A DNA stretch of 64,000 nucleotides from Candidatus Butyricimonas faecavium (GTDB taxonomy: Bacteria > Bacteroidota > Bacteroidia > Bacteroidales > Marinifilaceae), in contig CALUKD010000008.1 in the NCBI GenBank assembly GCA_944321125.1, positions 88,199-152,198 of the forward strand, in the 5' to 3' direction. How positions within the stretch are numbered: the first letter of the stretch is position 1; each line of letters begins with the position of its first letter. Both the position numbers and the translations under genes were made by a program. The notes under the pieces were generated by a model. It was given only the letters and a program-made list of their open reading frames with translations. It made no database searches and was not told the DNA's origin. Below are positions 36,275 through 46,011 of this stretch, piece after piece.

Positions 36275-37306
36275 ATGGAGTTTAAAGCAAAGGACATAGC
36301 AGCTCTATTAGGTGGGGTTGTCGATGGAGACCCTGAGATTTCTGTAAATAACGTATCTAAAATAGAGGAAGGAAAGCCGGGAACATTGGCTTTTTTGGCT
36401 AATCCTAAATACGAACATTATATTTACACGACGCAGGCATCGATCGTGTTAGTGAACAAAACATTCGAACCCACGCATGAGTATTCTTGTACTTTAATCC
36501 GGGTGGAATCGGCCTATGACGCCATCGCAACATTACTACAAATGTATGATGAGATGAGGCCGAAACCAGTAGGAATCGAACAACCTTCTTATGTTAGTGA
36601 TAGTGCCACGATCGGGGACAAGCCTTATATCGGGGCATTTGCATATATAGGGAGAGGTGCGAAGATCGGGAACAACGTGAAAATATATCCTCAAGCCTAC
36701 ATCGGAGACGGTGTTGTTATCGGGGATAACACGATCATTTATTCTGGGGTAAAGATCTACACAGGTTGCGTGGTAGGGAAATCCTGTATCCTTCACGCTG
36801 GGGTGGTACTGGGAGCTGATGGTTTCGGATTCGTGCCGGAGGGAGATCATTACAAGAAAATCCCGCAGATCGGTAACGTGGTATTGGAAGATGATGTGGA
36901 GATCGGGGCAAATACTTGTGTTGACCGGGCTACTATGGGGTCTACAATTATTAAGAAAGGAGTTAAACTCGACAATTTAGTTCAAATTGCACATAACGTG
37001 GTAGTGGGTGGAAATACGGTTATTGCGGCCCAGTCCGGGATTGCCGGGACGACAAAAGTCGGTGAAAATTGCGTGTTCGGAGGACAAGTTGGTATTGTGG
37101 GACATTTGAATATTGGCTCTGGAACGCAAATTGCGGCCCAAAGTGGTATTACTTCCAATGTGCCGGAGAAATCTGTACTGCGCGGATCCCCTGCATTCGA
37201 TTACCCGAAATACCAGAAATGTTATGTCGTGTTCCGTAAATTACCGGAGCTTTACGGACAAATAAAAGATTTGGAGAAGGAAGTAAATAAATTAAAATCA
37301 GAATAA
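36275..37306 (+). CDS. lpxD: UDP-3-O-(3-hydroxyacyl)glucosamine N-acyltransferase
   Basis: 343 residues. N-terminal uridine-binding domain (about 1-100), then a left-handed beta-helix of hexapeptide repeats (about 100-310; [33 protein letters not shown]) including [12 protein letters not shown] with the catalytic His, and a C-terminal helix ([13 protein letters not shown]). It adds the second 3-hydroxyacyl chain in lipid A synthesis from acyl-ACP. First gene of lpxD-lpxC/fabZ-lpxA, with the next start one base after its stop. Confidence 0.96.
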   Translation: MEFKAKDIAALLGGVVDGDPEISVNNVSKIEEGKPGTLAFLANPKYEHYIYTTQASIVLVNKTFEPTHEYSCTLIRVESAYDAIATLLQMYDEMRPKPVGIEQPSYVSDSATIGDKPYIGAFAYIGRGAKIGNNVKIYPQAYIGDGVVIGDNTIIYSGVKIYTGCVVGKSCILHAGVVLGADGFGFVPEGDHYKKIPQIGNVVLEDDVEIGANTCVDRATMGSTIIKKGVKLDNLVQIAHNVVVGGNTVIAAQSGIAGTTKVGENCVFGGQVGIVGHLNIGSGTQIAAQSGITSNVPEKSVLRGSPAFDYPKYQKCYVVFRKLPELYGQIKDLEKEVNKLKSE

Positions 37307-37307
37307 A

Positions 37308-38708
37308 ATGTCAGTAAAGCAGAGAACTTTAAAGAGTGAATTTTCTTTGAATGGAAAAGGTTTGCACACCGGGAAACAGGTGACTGCGACCTTTAAACCG
37401 GCTGAAGAGAACTTTGGCTATCGGATACGTCGAATGGATTTGGAGGGTTCTCCTGAAATTCCAGCTTTGGCTGAATATGTGAAATTAATGGATCGTGCCA
37501 GTTGTCTTGAGAAGGATGGCGTGTGCATATTTACTATGGAGCATGCGATGGCAGCTCTTTACGGATGTGGAATTGACAACTGCCTGATCGAGTTAAGCGG
37601 GGAAGAATTCCCGATTTTGGACGGTAGTGCAAAATATTACGTGGAAGAGATAGAGAAAGTCGGCTTTGAAGAACAAAAGGCTAACAGGCGTTACTTTACG
37701 GTAAAAGAACAAATGGAGTTCTGTAGCGAGGACGGACAGACAAAGATTACCTTATTGCCGGACACCGACTATAATGTAAACTTGGTTGTTGCTTATGATT
37801 CTCCTTACTTGCAAATGCAATACGCTACTTATTCTGAAAAAGGGACTGATTTTGCGAAAGAGATTGCCCCATGTCGGACGTTCGTCTTCCTGCGTGAGTT
37901 GGAAATGCTTTTACAACACAATCTGATTAAAGGTGGGGATCTGGATAATGCGATCGTGATTGTTGATCGAGAAATCTCTCAAGAAGAAGTAAATCGTTTG
38001 GCTAAATTGTTCAATTACGATTCAATCGAGGTGAAACAGGGAATTTTGAATAACCTGAACTTGTACTTTGACAATGAACCGGCACGTCATAAATTGTTGG
38101 ATGTTATTGGGGATCTGTCTTTATGTGGGCGTTTTATCAAAGGGCGTGTTATTGCGGAGAAACCGGGGCATAAAGCAAATACCAGCTTGGCTAAAAAAAT
38201 GTGTAAGGCCATCGCTCAGGCAGAGAGAGAAGATTCTTGTCCCGACGTGGACACGACGGCCGAACCGTTGATGGATGTGAATAAGGTGAGGGCTTTATTG
38301 CCTCATCGTCCTCCTTTCCTGTTGGTTGATAAGATTTATGAGGTGACGGATGATATCGTGATCGGTTGTAAGAACGTCACCATGAACGAGCCTTTTTTCG
38401 TGGGGCATTTTCCGGAAGAACCGGTGATGCCGGGTGTGCTGATTGTGGAAGCGATGGCGCAATGCGGGGGAATTCTAGTGTTGAATCAAGTGGAAGATCC
38501 GGAGAATTATTCCACGTATTTTGTGAAAATAGATGGAATCAAATTCCGTCATAAAGTAGTTCCGGGCGATACGCTGGTCTTTAAGCTGGTGAAAATTGCA
38601 CCTATCCGTCGCGGGATCGTGACTATGAGAGGATATGCTTTTGTCGGTAAAACGTTAGTTTGTGAAGTGGGGGAATTCATGGCCCAAGTTGCAAAAACGA
38701 AAAAATAG
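37308..38708 (+). CDS. lpxC/fabZ: Bifunctional LpxC deacetylase / FabZ 3-hydroxyacyl-ACP dehydratase
   Basis: 466 residues. LpxC part (about 1-305): zinc ligands in FTMEHAMAALYGCGIDNC and RHKLLDVIGDL, and the catalytic His in EKPGHKAN. FabZ hotdog part (about 320-466): LLPHRPPFLLVDKI, VGHFPEEPVMPGVLIVEAMAQ with the catalytic His and Glu. The fusion is characteristic of Bacteroidetes and couples the first committed step of lipid A synthesis to the dehydratase that uses the same 3-hydroxyacyl-ACP pool. It lies between lpxD and lpxA. Confidence 0.96.
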   Translation: MSVKQRTLKSEFSLNGKGLHTGKQVTATFKPAEENFGYRIRRMDLEGSPEIPALAEYVKLMDRASCLEKDGVCIFTMEHAMAALYGCGIDNCLIELSGEEFPILDGSAKYYVEEIEKVGFEEQKANRRYFTVKEQMEFCSEDGQTKITLLPDTDYNVNLVVAYDSPYLQMQYATYSEKGTDFAKEIAPCRTFVFLRELEMLLQHNLIKGGDLDNAIVIVDREISQEEVNRLAKLFNYDSIEVKQGILNNLNLYFDNEPARHKLLDVIGDLSLCGRFIKGRVIAEKPGHKANTSLAKKMCKAIAQAEREDSCPDVDTTAEPLMDVNKVRALLPHRPPFLLVDKIYEVTDDIVIGCKNVTMNEPFFVGHFPEEPVMPGVLIVEAMAQCGGILVLNQVEDPENYSTYFVKIDGIKFRHKVVPGDTLVFKLVKIAPIRRGIVTMRGYAFVGKTLVCEVGEFMAQVAKTKK

Positions 38709-38764
38709 TGATAAGATTATACTTAAATGTAAATATTATATTTGTAATTAAATAAAAAAAACGA

Positions 38765-39544
38765 ATGAAACAACCGTTAGCTTATGTTCATCCTGAAGCT
38801 CAGATTGCGGATAACGTGGTGATTGAGCCTTTCGTGACAATTGATAAGAATGTTGTCATTGAGGAGGGAACAAGAATTGGTTCGAATGTCACTATCCTGG
38901 AGGGAGCGCATATTGGGAAGAATTGTAAGATTTTTCCGGGGGCTGTCATTTCTGCCATACCTCAGGATCTTAAATTCAAGGGAGAGAAAACAATCGTCGA
39001 GATTGGTGATAACACGACCATCCGAGAGTGTGCGACTATAAATAGAGGTACTGCCGCTAAGGGGATAACTAAGGTCGGGAGTAATTGTTTGATCATGGCT
39101 TATGTACATATTGCGCATGACTGCGAGATCGGGGATAATTGTATTATCACGAATGCTTGTCAGTTGGCTGGAGAAGTTGTGGTAGATGATTTCGCTATTA
39201 TTGGCGGTATGTCTGCTGTACACCAGTTTGTACATATTGGCCGTCACGTGATGATTCAGGGAGGGTCTTTGATTGGTAAGGATGTACCTCCTTACGTGAA
39301 AGCTGGAAGATTACCTTTATCTTATGCGGGAGTGAATTCGATTGGTTTACGCCGTCGCGGATTTGTGAATGAAAAGATCAACGAGATTCAGGACATATAC
39401 CGTATTCTTTTCCAATCTGGGTTAAACAACTCGGATGCGGTGGAACGGATAGAGGCTGAAATGCCGGCATCAAAAGAGCGGGATGAAATCATTCTGTTTG
39501 TGCGCAATAGCAAGCGGGGAATTATGAAAGGATATATGGGATAA
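38765..39544 (+). CDS. lpxA: UDP-N-acetylglucosamine O-acyltransferase
   Basis: 259 residues, the normal length. Left-handed beta-helix of hexapeptide repeats (about 1-185): IGSNVTILEGAHIGKNC, INRGTAAKGITKVGSN and AYVHIAHDCEIGDN with the catalytic His; then the helical C-terminal domain (GLRRRGFVNEKINEIQDIYR). It catalyses the first acylation of lipid A. It is 56 nt after lpxC/fabZ, with a TATATTTG box at 38737-38744 in that gap that may give an internal promoter, and is followed by a strong terminator at 39573. Confidence 0.96.
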   Translation: MKQPLAYVHPEAQIADNVVIEPFVTIDKNVVIEEGTRIGSNVTILEGAHIGKNCKIFPGAVISAIPQDLKFKGEKTIVEIGDNTTIRECATINRGTAAKGITKVGSNCLIMAYVHIAHDCEIGDNCIITNACQLAGEVVVDDFAIIGGMSAVHQFVHIGRHVMIQGGSLIGKDVPPYVKAGRLPLSYAGVNSIGLRRRGFVNEKINEIQDIYRILFQSGLNNSDAVERIEAEMPASKERDEIILFVRNSKRGIMKGYMG

Positions 39545-39572
39545 AAATTAAGAGGTAAGGATATTTATTGGT

Positions 39573-39609
39573 GAGGTGGAACTAAAATATATTGTTCCAC
39601 CTCTTTTTT
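39573..39609 (+). terminator. Rho-independent terminator of the lpx operon
   Basis: GAGGTGGAAC (39573-39582) pairs with GTTCCACCTC (39594-39603), 10 bp with an 11-nt loop, then TTTTTT. Confidence 0.9.
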
Positions 39610-39642
39610 AGTGTTAGGAGGGAATTATAACAAAGGAGTTGA

Positions 39643-39680
39643 ACAAAAGCAGGAGAGTACGAATATCGTTTCTCCTGCTT
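39643..39680 (-). terminator. Rho-independent terminator of the second SusCD operon
   Basis: On the minus strand AAGCAGGAGA (39671-39680) pairs with TCTCCTGCTT (39647-39656), and TTTTG follows the distal arm. It lies 26 nt past the stop of the metalloproteinase-like gene. Confidence 0.75.
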
Positions 39681-39705
39681 GGCAGTACTAATTAATGAAA
39701 TCTGT

Positions 39706-40962
39706 TTATTTTCTCATCATCCGAAAAGGACAGTTTTCAATTACCGTGCGGATACGTTTCACCTGATCGTAAGTGATCGTGTAAGCTGGACTATAGACAT
39801 CCATAATTTGATAAGAATTGTAATAAATTTCTTGACCGTTCTTGTGTTTGTCATCGGCACGGTCTTCTTGAAAGGTCCATTTTTCGATGCTCATATATGT
39901 GTAAGCGGCGGTATAAGTATCATCGCAAAAATCGTCAGGAGCTCCTTCCCAAGTATTGTAATAGGAGGGTAAAAGCCCATAAAAAGTTCCTAAAAGGTCT
40001 TCAAGGCCATGACCGTAATTAACCATTGAGTAATAGTTGCTTTTAGTAATCCCGATCCCAACTTCATAATAATTATTATATCTTGCATCTGCAACGCTAT
40101 TGACAACTCTTAATTTATTATAAGCATCCATTTGTAATTGTGCACCAGTGTTTAAAATATAAGATGGTAAACGGGTTTGAGTACTTGTAAAATCAGAAAT
40201 GTAAATATTAAGATAATGATCCGTATCCCAAATTAAATTATTTTTTATATAAGTATTGATAACCGTATTGTCTGCAACTTCTACTCGATTAATTCCTTTT
40301 TCATCGAGAACATTTCCGCGAGGGTCATGGGTTGCCAATTCAAAAGTAATCTTTGAATCAATGGCAGAAGGTGCATGGATGAAATCATTTTTGAAAACCC
40401 GATTTACTCGATCAATCAGTTTCTGGATATCTTCGGCGTATATGCTGCTATAAGCATATGCAAGACTGCGGGGAACAACGATATGGAATACCACGGGAAC
40501 CGTGATTGGTTCAAGCACGTCTTCTGGAGGACGCCGTAAAACAACTTCTCTCGTCATGGATTCAACCCCTTGGTATGAAGCTTGGAACTCTAAGGGATCT
40601 TCTGAAAAATCAGTAGTTCGGAAGGTCCACCCTACTGGAGTTCCGTCCTTTTTATAAATTTTGACTTGACTCGTATCAATACGTTCTGCTAAAATTTCTA
40701 CTGTATCTCGAAATGTTTTTTCTATCACCCTGATATCTCCGGCCACCTCTTCTTCAACCAGACGGGTATCTTCAACTGCGTTGAAAACTTTTACAAGAAA
40801 CTTTAGTTCGGCAACTCCGTCAGCAATCAAGACGGGGCTGTTGGGACTTAGGTTTACCCGGACGATATTCAACGGGGCCTCTATTTTGTAAGACTCGTAT
40901 TCTTGTTTTTCACATGCAATGCATATGCAAACAAGACATATTATAAAACCTATATTTTTCAT
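39706..40962 (-). CDS. Metalloproteinase-like lipoprotein with degenerate zinc site
   Basis: 418 residues. Lipobox CIAC (Cys17); an N-terminal beta domain (about 25-140, DUF4843-like strands); then a metzincin-like domain (about 150-418) resembling the BF0631-type zinc-dependent metalloproteinase lipoproteins of Bacteroidetes (VPVVFHIVVPRS, LNIYISDF, DDFCDDT). Where active members have HExxHxxGxxH, this protein reads HGLEDLLGTFY (nt 39979-40011): the Glu, second His and third ligand are replaced by Gly, Asp and Tyr. It is therefore probably not a zinc protease and may serve as a binding protein. Last gene of the SusCD operon, 23 nt after susD. Confidence 0.8.
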   Translation of the reverse strand: MKNIGFIICLVCICIACEKQEYESYKIEAPLNIVRVNLSPNSPVLIADGVAELKFLVKVFNAVEDTRLVEEEVAGDIRVIEKTFRDTVEILAERIDTSQVKIYKKDGTPVGWTFRTTDFSEDPLEFQASYQGVESMTREVVLRRPPEDVLEPITVPVVFHIVVPRSLAYAYSSIYAEDIQKLIDRVNRVFKNDFIHAPSAIDSKITFELATHDPRGNVLDEKGINRVEVADNTVINTYIKNNLIWDTDHYLNIYISDFTSTQTRLPSYILNTGAQLQMDAYNKLRVVNSVADARYNNYYEVGIGITKSNYYSMVNYGHGLEDLLGTFYGLLPSYYNTWEGAPDDFCDDTYTAAYTYMSIEKWTFQEDRADDKHKNGQEIYYNSYQIMDVYSPAYTITYDQVKRIRTVIENCPFRMMRK

Positions 40963-40985
40963 CGTGTTAAATTTAAAATTATATG

Positions 40986-42455
40986 TTACTCAGTGTCTGT
41001 GATTAACCACCCCGGATTTTGCTCGATGTCATTGTATTGTAATTCTTCCTTTACGGGAATAGGAAGTGTAAAGCGATAATCGTTATCTTCCAAAGTATAA
41101 GTCGGATTTTCTTCATCCCCGTAAGAACTGCGGCTCCATCCTGTTTGCAGGCGGGTTAGGTCACACCAGCGCATATCGTAGTCGAAACAAAATTCCCTTC
41201 GCCGCTCATCCAGAATTTCTTGCAAAAGATTGTTACCGGAATAGCCGTTGTAATTCAGGTAACGTTGTCTTTGGAAATCTTCCAACCATTTTTTACCTTC
41301 CGAGGTATTGCCTGCCCGTGTATAACTTTCTGCGATGATTAGATACATCTCGGCAGCCGACCAAAATTGATATAATTCCACGGAAATATACCCAGTTGTA
41401 ATATTTTTGTATTTAATGACGGCTTGATTTTCATTGAAAAATTTGGTTTTCCGGATATCATTATCCTTGTACAAGGAATAAAGGTTACTGGAAGGATATA
41501 CATATTGCGGGAACGAGGATGCAGCGTTGCCAACTACATACCGAGCTTCATTCGCTGATCTGAAATCAACCATTAAAGCGTGTGGTGTCTCTTTGGAAAC
41601 CCCTGTCATGTCATCATATACGGGGAAGGGCTCGTAATTCTCTATGGGTTGTAGTTTCAGTGCTTCCAAAGCTAATTTAGCATATAAACAAGCGTTCTCG
41701 TAATCATCATCGGCTTTGGCCCCCGAATTGCCTTTATAAAGAAAAACTTGAGCCAACATGGCATGAGCGATATTTTTGTCGTAAAAAACGTTATAAGTAG
41801 AGCGTGGTTCGGTGGTACATTCTGCGCATTCTATTAAATCGGAAATAATGATTCGGTAAACTTGTTCTTGTGTTTTGCGTGAAGCGTCATATTCCGCTAC
41901 CATTTGGGCGTCCAGATTGACAGGTATACCGTATTTATTCAAATGATAAGGGGAAAAATATTGCATTAGTTTGAATAAATGCCAAGCCCGTAATACTTGG
42001 GCTTCACAGCGAACAATGTCTGCTTGTTCTTTAGAGGCTTCAACCCGGCTCAATTCATCAATGATGGTATTAAAAAATCCGATATTGGAATAAAAAATTT
42101 TCCAGATAATCCCCGGCTGTGTTGTATTTTTCCAGTTGACAGACTCCATGTATAAATTTTTTACGTTACCCAAAATACTATTATTTTTTACATAGGTATC
42201 TACATCAATGTCATCTCCGTAAAAATGGAGGAAGGTCCAGATGTTATTTCCAATATAAGGAATGACAGTACCTTGTAAATTATCGTAATCCGGACGGGCG
42301 TACATACGTAGGTGGCCTCCCAATAGGGCTTTTACTTCATCATAGTTCTGGATAGCCTGAACATTCGACGGTTTTATATTCAAATAGTCTTCACACCCTT
42401 GGCAAAAAGCGATAAGGGTTACAAGACATAATGTTATTATTCTTTTCATTTTCAT
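40986..42455 (-). CDS. SusD/RagB-family substrate-binding lipoprotein
   Basis: 489 residues. Lipobox CQGC (Cys21) followed by EDYLNIKPSNVQAIQNYDEVKAL; helical SusD body (CEAQVLRAWHLFKLMQYFSPY) and the C-terminal WLEDFQRQRYLNYNGYSGN ... LDERRREFCFDYDMRWCDLTR. It is the surface partner of the SusC encoded 5 nt upstream. In operon order: ECF sigma, FecR, SusC, SusD, metalloproteinase-like lipoprotein. No glycosidase is linked. Confidence 0.95.
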   Translation of the reverse strand: MKMKRIITLCLVTLIAFCQGCEDYLNIKPSNVQAIQNYDEVKALLGGHLRMYARPDYDNLQGTVIPYIGNNIWTFLHFYGDDIDVDTYVKNNSILGNVKNLYMESVNWKNTTQPGIIWKIFYSNIGFFNTIIDELSRVEASKEQADIVRCEAQVLRAWHLFKLMQYFSPYHLNKYGIPVNLDAQMVAEYDASRKTQEQVYRIIISDLIECAECTTEPRSTYNVFYDKNIAHAMLAQVFLYKGNSGAKADDDYENACLYAKLALEALKLQPIENYEPFPVYDDMTGVSKETPHALMVDFRSANEARYVVGNAASSFPQYVYPSSNLYSLYKDNDIRKTKFFNENQAVIKYKNITTGYISVELYQFWSAAEMYLIIAESYTRAGNTSEGKKWLEDFQRQRYLNYNGYSGNNLLQEILDERRREFCFDYDMRWCDLTRLQTGWSRSSYGDEENPTYTLEDNDYRFTLPIPVKEELQYNDIEQNPGWLITDTE

Positions 42456-42460
42456 TATTT

Positions 42461-45400
42461 TTAGAAACCAAAATTCAGTGTAATCGTATATTTCCGGGAA
42501 TTTGGATAACCGAATTCTCCCATCAGCAACGGATCGATTCCCTTGTATTTCGTCAGGGTGAACAGATCTTTGGCGGTAAGGCTAAGGCGTACGGTATTGA
42601 ATCCGATTTTATCGAGCCATTCTGGTTTTAGATTATATCCTAGCGACATATAACCGCATTTTAAATAATCGCCTTTTTCCAATCCCCAGTCAAACATATA
42701 AAACGTATATAATCCTTTTAGTTGGGTTAAACGAGGTACATTTGTGATGTCTCCGGGTTTCCGCCAGCGATCCAAATCATTGGCATGCCTGTTTTGGCTA
42801 TCCGGATCTTTAAAAGTATTAAATGAACGGATCATGTGTCCCGCTTTAAACTCAAAATTGGCAGAGAATACAAATTGTTTAAAATTTATTGTTGTAGAAA
42901 ATCCTCCCACGTAATGCGGATTGGAATCTCCCAAATAGCTTACCATATCTTCGGGAATATCGTAAAAATTAGTAGCCATATCATAAGTGGCTCCCGTGCT
43001 GTTTTTATATACCAGTGTAGTACCGGTCATTGGGTTGATACCTGCTACCCGGTAACCGTACCATCCTCCGGCCGGTTTGTTTTCAACAAATTGATGTCCT
43101 TCCGATTGAGTTATTTTTGTAGGCAGATCGTCCACGCTTTTATAGTAAGTATCCTTTACCTTATTTTTATTGTAGGCAATATTGAAATTGGCAAACCATT
43201 GCAGGTATTTTTGTTTTAAAAATGTTATGCCTAAATCAATTTCGATCCCGTTGTTATGCAGGTTGGCAACGTTAGCAGTTGCTTCCTCGCGGCCTGAAGA
43301 TATGGCCAAATGTTTTTTATCCAATACATCACGGGTAATATTGTAATAATAATTCATGTTTAATTCTATCCGGTAATCGAACAATGACATATCAAAACCA
43401 ATATTTATATCCCTTTTCGTTTGCCATTTGATATTGGGATTCGGATAAGTAAAGGATTGAGGAACGAGTTGGTCATCGTATTTTATATTTTTATCCAAGG
43501 TGTAGATCAAAAAAGGAAGAGCATTTTTGTCGATACTTCCGGTATATCCGAATCCTCCTCGAAATGACAGCATATTTATCCATGATATTGGTTCCAAGAA
43601 ATGTTCTTTGTGCAGATTCCACCGTAAAGCTACATTCCACAAAGGCGTGAACTGATTCTTATTGCCGATTACATCCGATCCGTCATACCGCATGGCTCCT
43701 GTCAAGATATAGCGGTCTTTGTACGAATAAGATAAATTGGCATAAAAAGATGATAAGCGAGAAACGTTTTTACCTGTATTCCCTAATTTCGATAAACTAA
43801 TATTCGCTTGGTTTATTCCTGTCAAATCGGGGAACCCAATGATATTATGTTCTTTATCAAATATAGGTGCAAAGCTGAAAAATGACTTGCTTTGTCGTTC
43901 CATGATCTCTTGCCCGAAAAATGCATTCAAAAAATGGGTATTCTGAAAATCCTTTGAATAGGATAAGGTGTTTTTAAAAGTATAACTGTTCGAGTAAGAG
44001 GTACTTTCCCGTAAAGAACCTTGTGCTCTAAGAATATCCATTTCTCCGTAGCCGACTAGGTCTCGGTACCAGTTGTTTTGGTAATTCGTATAGGTATTGG
44101 CTCCTTCCACGGTCCGGTCATGATTGGAATTGACATTATAGATACCGTGAGTCGTAAACATTAGTCCCTTAATAATCTCCCATTCCACTTTCATCATGAT
44201 TTCTGCATCAATATACCGGGTGGTTTGGTTATTTTCCTTGATTTCTTGCATGATATTGAATGTTTCCCATACATTACCGGGGTGTAACAAACTTGCATTG
44301 GGGACATAGGTGGCATCGGCTGCATAAGAACCGTCCGGATTATAAAGGCGTTCGTAAGGATTGGCGTATATCGCATATTCCAAAGGATTTACCAGACTGG
44401 CGGTCATTTTATCCTTCTTATATGTTACACTTAAACCTCCGTTGATCCTGATCTTTTCGGTCGGGGAGTGTGTGATTTTGTTTGTCATTCCTAAACGGTA
44501 ATATGTATTGTCGGGGATAGTTCCGTTTTCAGTGAGATAATTTACGGAAGTATAGTGTTGTGTTTTTTCCGAACCTCCCGACATGCTGAAATTATATTGT
44601 TGAGTGATGGCAGTCCTGAAAATCTCTTTAAACCAATCCGTATCAATTTTTGCCAATGCTGCAATTTTTGCTTCGGCTTCTGCTTCCGTGTAAGATCCCA
44701 TTTCTTTCATGTTTATAATCTCCATGATTCTTCCGGGACGATATAACCAAGAGGCTTCATCCGTGGCAAATTCCCGCTCAAACTGAATTTTCTGAGCCGT
44801 ATTCATCATTTGTATGTTGTTTACGGGACGTTCTGTGATACCATAATTCAATGAAAAGTTAAAACGGGTTTTTCCAACCAATCTCTGTTTGGTCTCGATC
44901 ACAATTACCCCGTTAGCGGCCCGGGCTCCGTAGATTGCGGTAGCTGCTGCGTCTTTCAATACTGTAATTGATTTAATGTCATTGGGAGATAAGTTCCCGA
45001 TACCGGATGTAAAGATTGTTGATTGTAAATCAGTTGAACCGATCTTTATATCCGGAATTTCTCCCTGCATGGGCATCCCGTCCACGATCCAGATGGGTTC
45101 GGTGCTACCGTTCAATGAATTGATTCCTCGGATCTGGATTTTGGCATCTTGTCCGGGGCGGCCGGAACTGATCATGTTCAAACCTGCAATTGTGCTGCTT
45201 AAAGCCTCTTCCACGGAAGTCAATCCTTTGCCTTCCATCTCTCTTGCCGTGATTGTTTTGGTACTCCCGGTCAATCGTTCCCGTCTTACGCTTTGATAAC
45301 CGGTCACGACAACCTCATCCATTTCCTTGTGATCTTCTTGCAGGATGATATTGATATTTGTTCTTTTATTAATTTTTACTACCTGATCTATGTAACCCAT

Positions 45401-45934
45401 GTAAGTAACTAGAAGTTCTTGCTGATCGGAGGGTACGCTTAATTGGTATTCTCCGTTGACATCGGTGGCCGTACCGATAGATGTTCCTTTTATCCGTATG
45501 GTGGCTCCAATTAGTGTATTCCCTTCCGTATCGGTAACTTTTCCTTTGACGGTAATCATTTTAGGATCTTGTTCTTGTCGGAGGTTCTGCTCTTTTCGTA
45601 CGATGACAATGGTTGTTCCTTCTATTACGTATGTAAAAGATATGGGTGTCAAAATCCTGTCCAATAAGCTGATAATACTTTCGTTTTTTGCTGTTAAATC
45701 AATTTTGCCGATGTCTTTTAATTGATCTGCATTAAAAACAAAATTCATTTTAGTTTGTTTCTGGATTTCTAAAAACAAGTCTTTAAAAGTGACGTGTTTT
45801 AGATGTAGATTGACTTTCGTTTGAGCGGTTACGCTGGCCCGTAACGTAAAAGTCAGGGTCAACATACAAACCATAAGAAAGAGAACTTTCAAATGATTTT
45901 TTCGGATACAAAATCCTGATTGATAATTTTTCAT
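42461..45934 (-). CDS. SusC/RagA TonB-linked outer membrane receptor with STN domain
   Basis: 1157 residues from the ATG at 45934; an upstream in-frame TTG adds 19 residues without signal-peptide character and is not used. Signal sequence (about 10-35); STN domain (about 40-110, VTFKDLFLEIQKQTKMNFVFN); carboxypeptidase-regulatory-like domain (about 130-205, GNTLIGATIRIKGTSIG); VVVTGYQSV; plug with VLKDAAATAIYGARAANGVIV; beta-barrel ending in ITLNFGF. It should pass a signal through its STN domain to the FecR encoded 77 nt upstream and import the ligand captured by SusD. Confidence 0.95.
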   Translation of the reverse strand: MKNYQSGFCIRKNHLKVLFLMVCMLTLTFTLRASVTAQTKVNLHLKHVTFKDLFLEIQKQTKMNFVFNADQLKDIGKIDLTAKNESIISLLDRILTPISFTYVIEGTTIVIVRKEQNLRQEQDPKMITVKGKVTDTEGNTLIGATIRIKGTSIGTATDVNGEYQLSVPSDQQELLVTYMGYIDQVVKINKRTNINIILQEDHKEMDEVVVTGYQSVRRERLTGSTKTITAREMEGKGLTSVEEALSSTIAGLNMISSGRPGQDAKIQIRGINSLNGSTEPIWIVDGMPMQGEIPDIKIGSTDLQSTIFTSGIGNLSPNDIKSITVLKDAAATAIYGARAANGVIVIETKQRLVGKTRFNFSLNYGITERPVNNIQMMNTAQKIQFEREFATDEASWLYRPGRIMEIINMKEMGSYTEAEAEAKIAALAKIDTDWFKEIFRTAITQQYNFSMSGGSEKTQHYTSVNYLTENGTIPDNTYYRLGMTNKITHSPTEKIRINGGLSVTYKKDKMTASLVNPLEYAIYANPYERLYNPDGSYAADATYVPNASLLHPGNVWETFNIMQEIKENNQTTRYIDAEIMMKVEWEIIKGLMFTTHGIYNVNSNHDRTVEGANTYTNYQNNWYRDLVGYGEMDILRAQGSLRESTSYSNSYTFKNTLSYSKDFQNTHFLNAFFGQEIMERQSKSFFSFAPIFDKEHNIIGFPDLTGINQANISLSKLGNTGKNVSRLSSFYANLSYSYKDRYILTGAMRYDGSDVIGNKNQFTPLWNVALRWNLHKEHFLEPISWINMLSFRGGFGYTGSIDKNALPFLIYTLDKNIKYDDQLVPQSFTYPNPNIKWQTKRDINIGFDMSLFDYRIELNMNYYYNITRDVLDKKHLAISSGREEATANVANLHNNGIEIDLGITFLKQKYLQWFANFNIAYNKNKVKDTYYKSVDDLPTKITQSEGHQFVENKPAGGWYGYRVAGINPMTGTTLVYKNSTGATYDMATNFYDIPEDMVSYLGDSNPHYVGGFSTTINFKQFVFSANFEFKAGHMIRSFNTFKDPDSQNRHANDLDRWRKPGDITNVPRLTQLKGLYTFYMFDWGLEKGDYLKCGYMSLGYNLKPEWLDKIGFNTVRLSLTAKDLFTLTKYKGIDPLLMGEFGYPNSRKYTITLNFGF

Positions 45935-46011
45935 AGTTTTTATATTAGTATTAAGACTTTCCTGTACTGACAGCTTTTGACTGTAGTTCAATGAATGGTA
46001 TTTTGTGAAAA

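Noticed and set aside
45935..45991. Upstream TTG start for the second SusC
   Set aside because: The added residues are polar and would bury the signal peptide; the ATG at 45934 is preferred.
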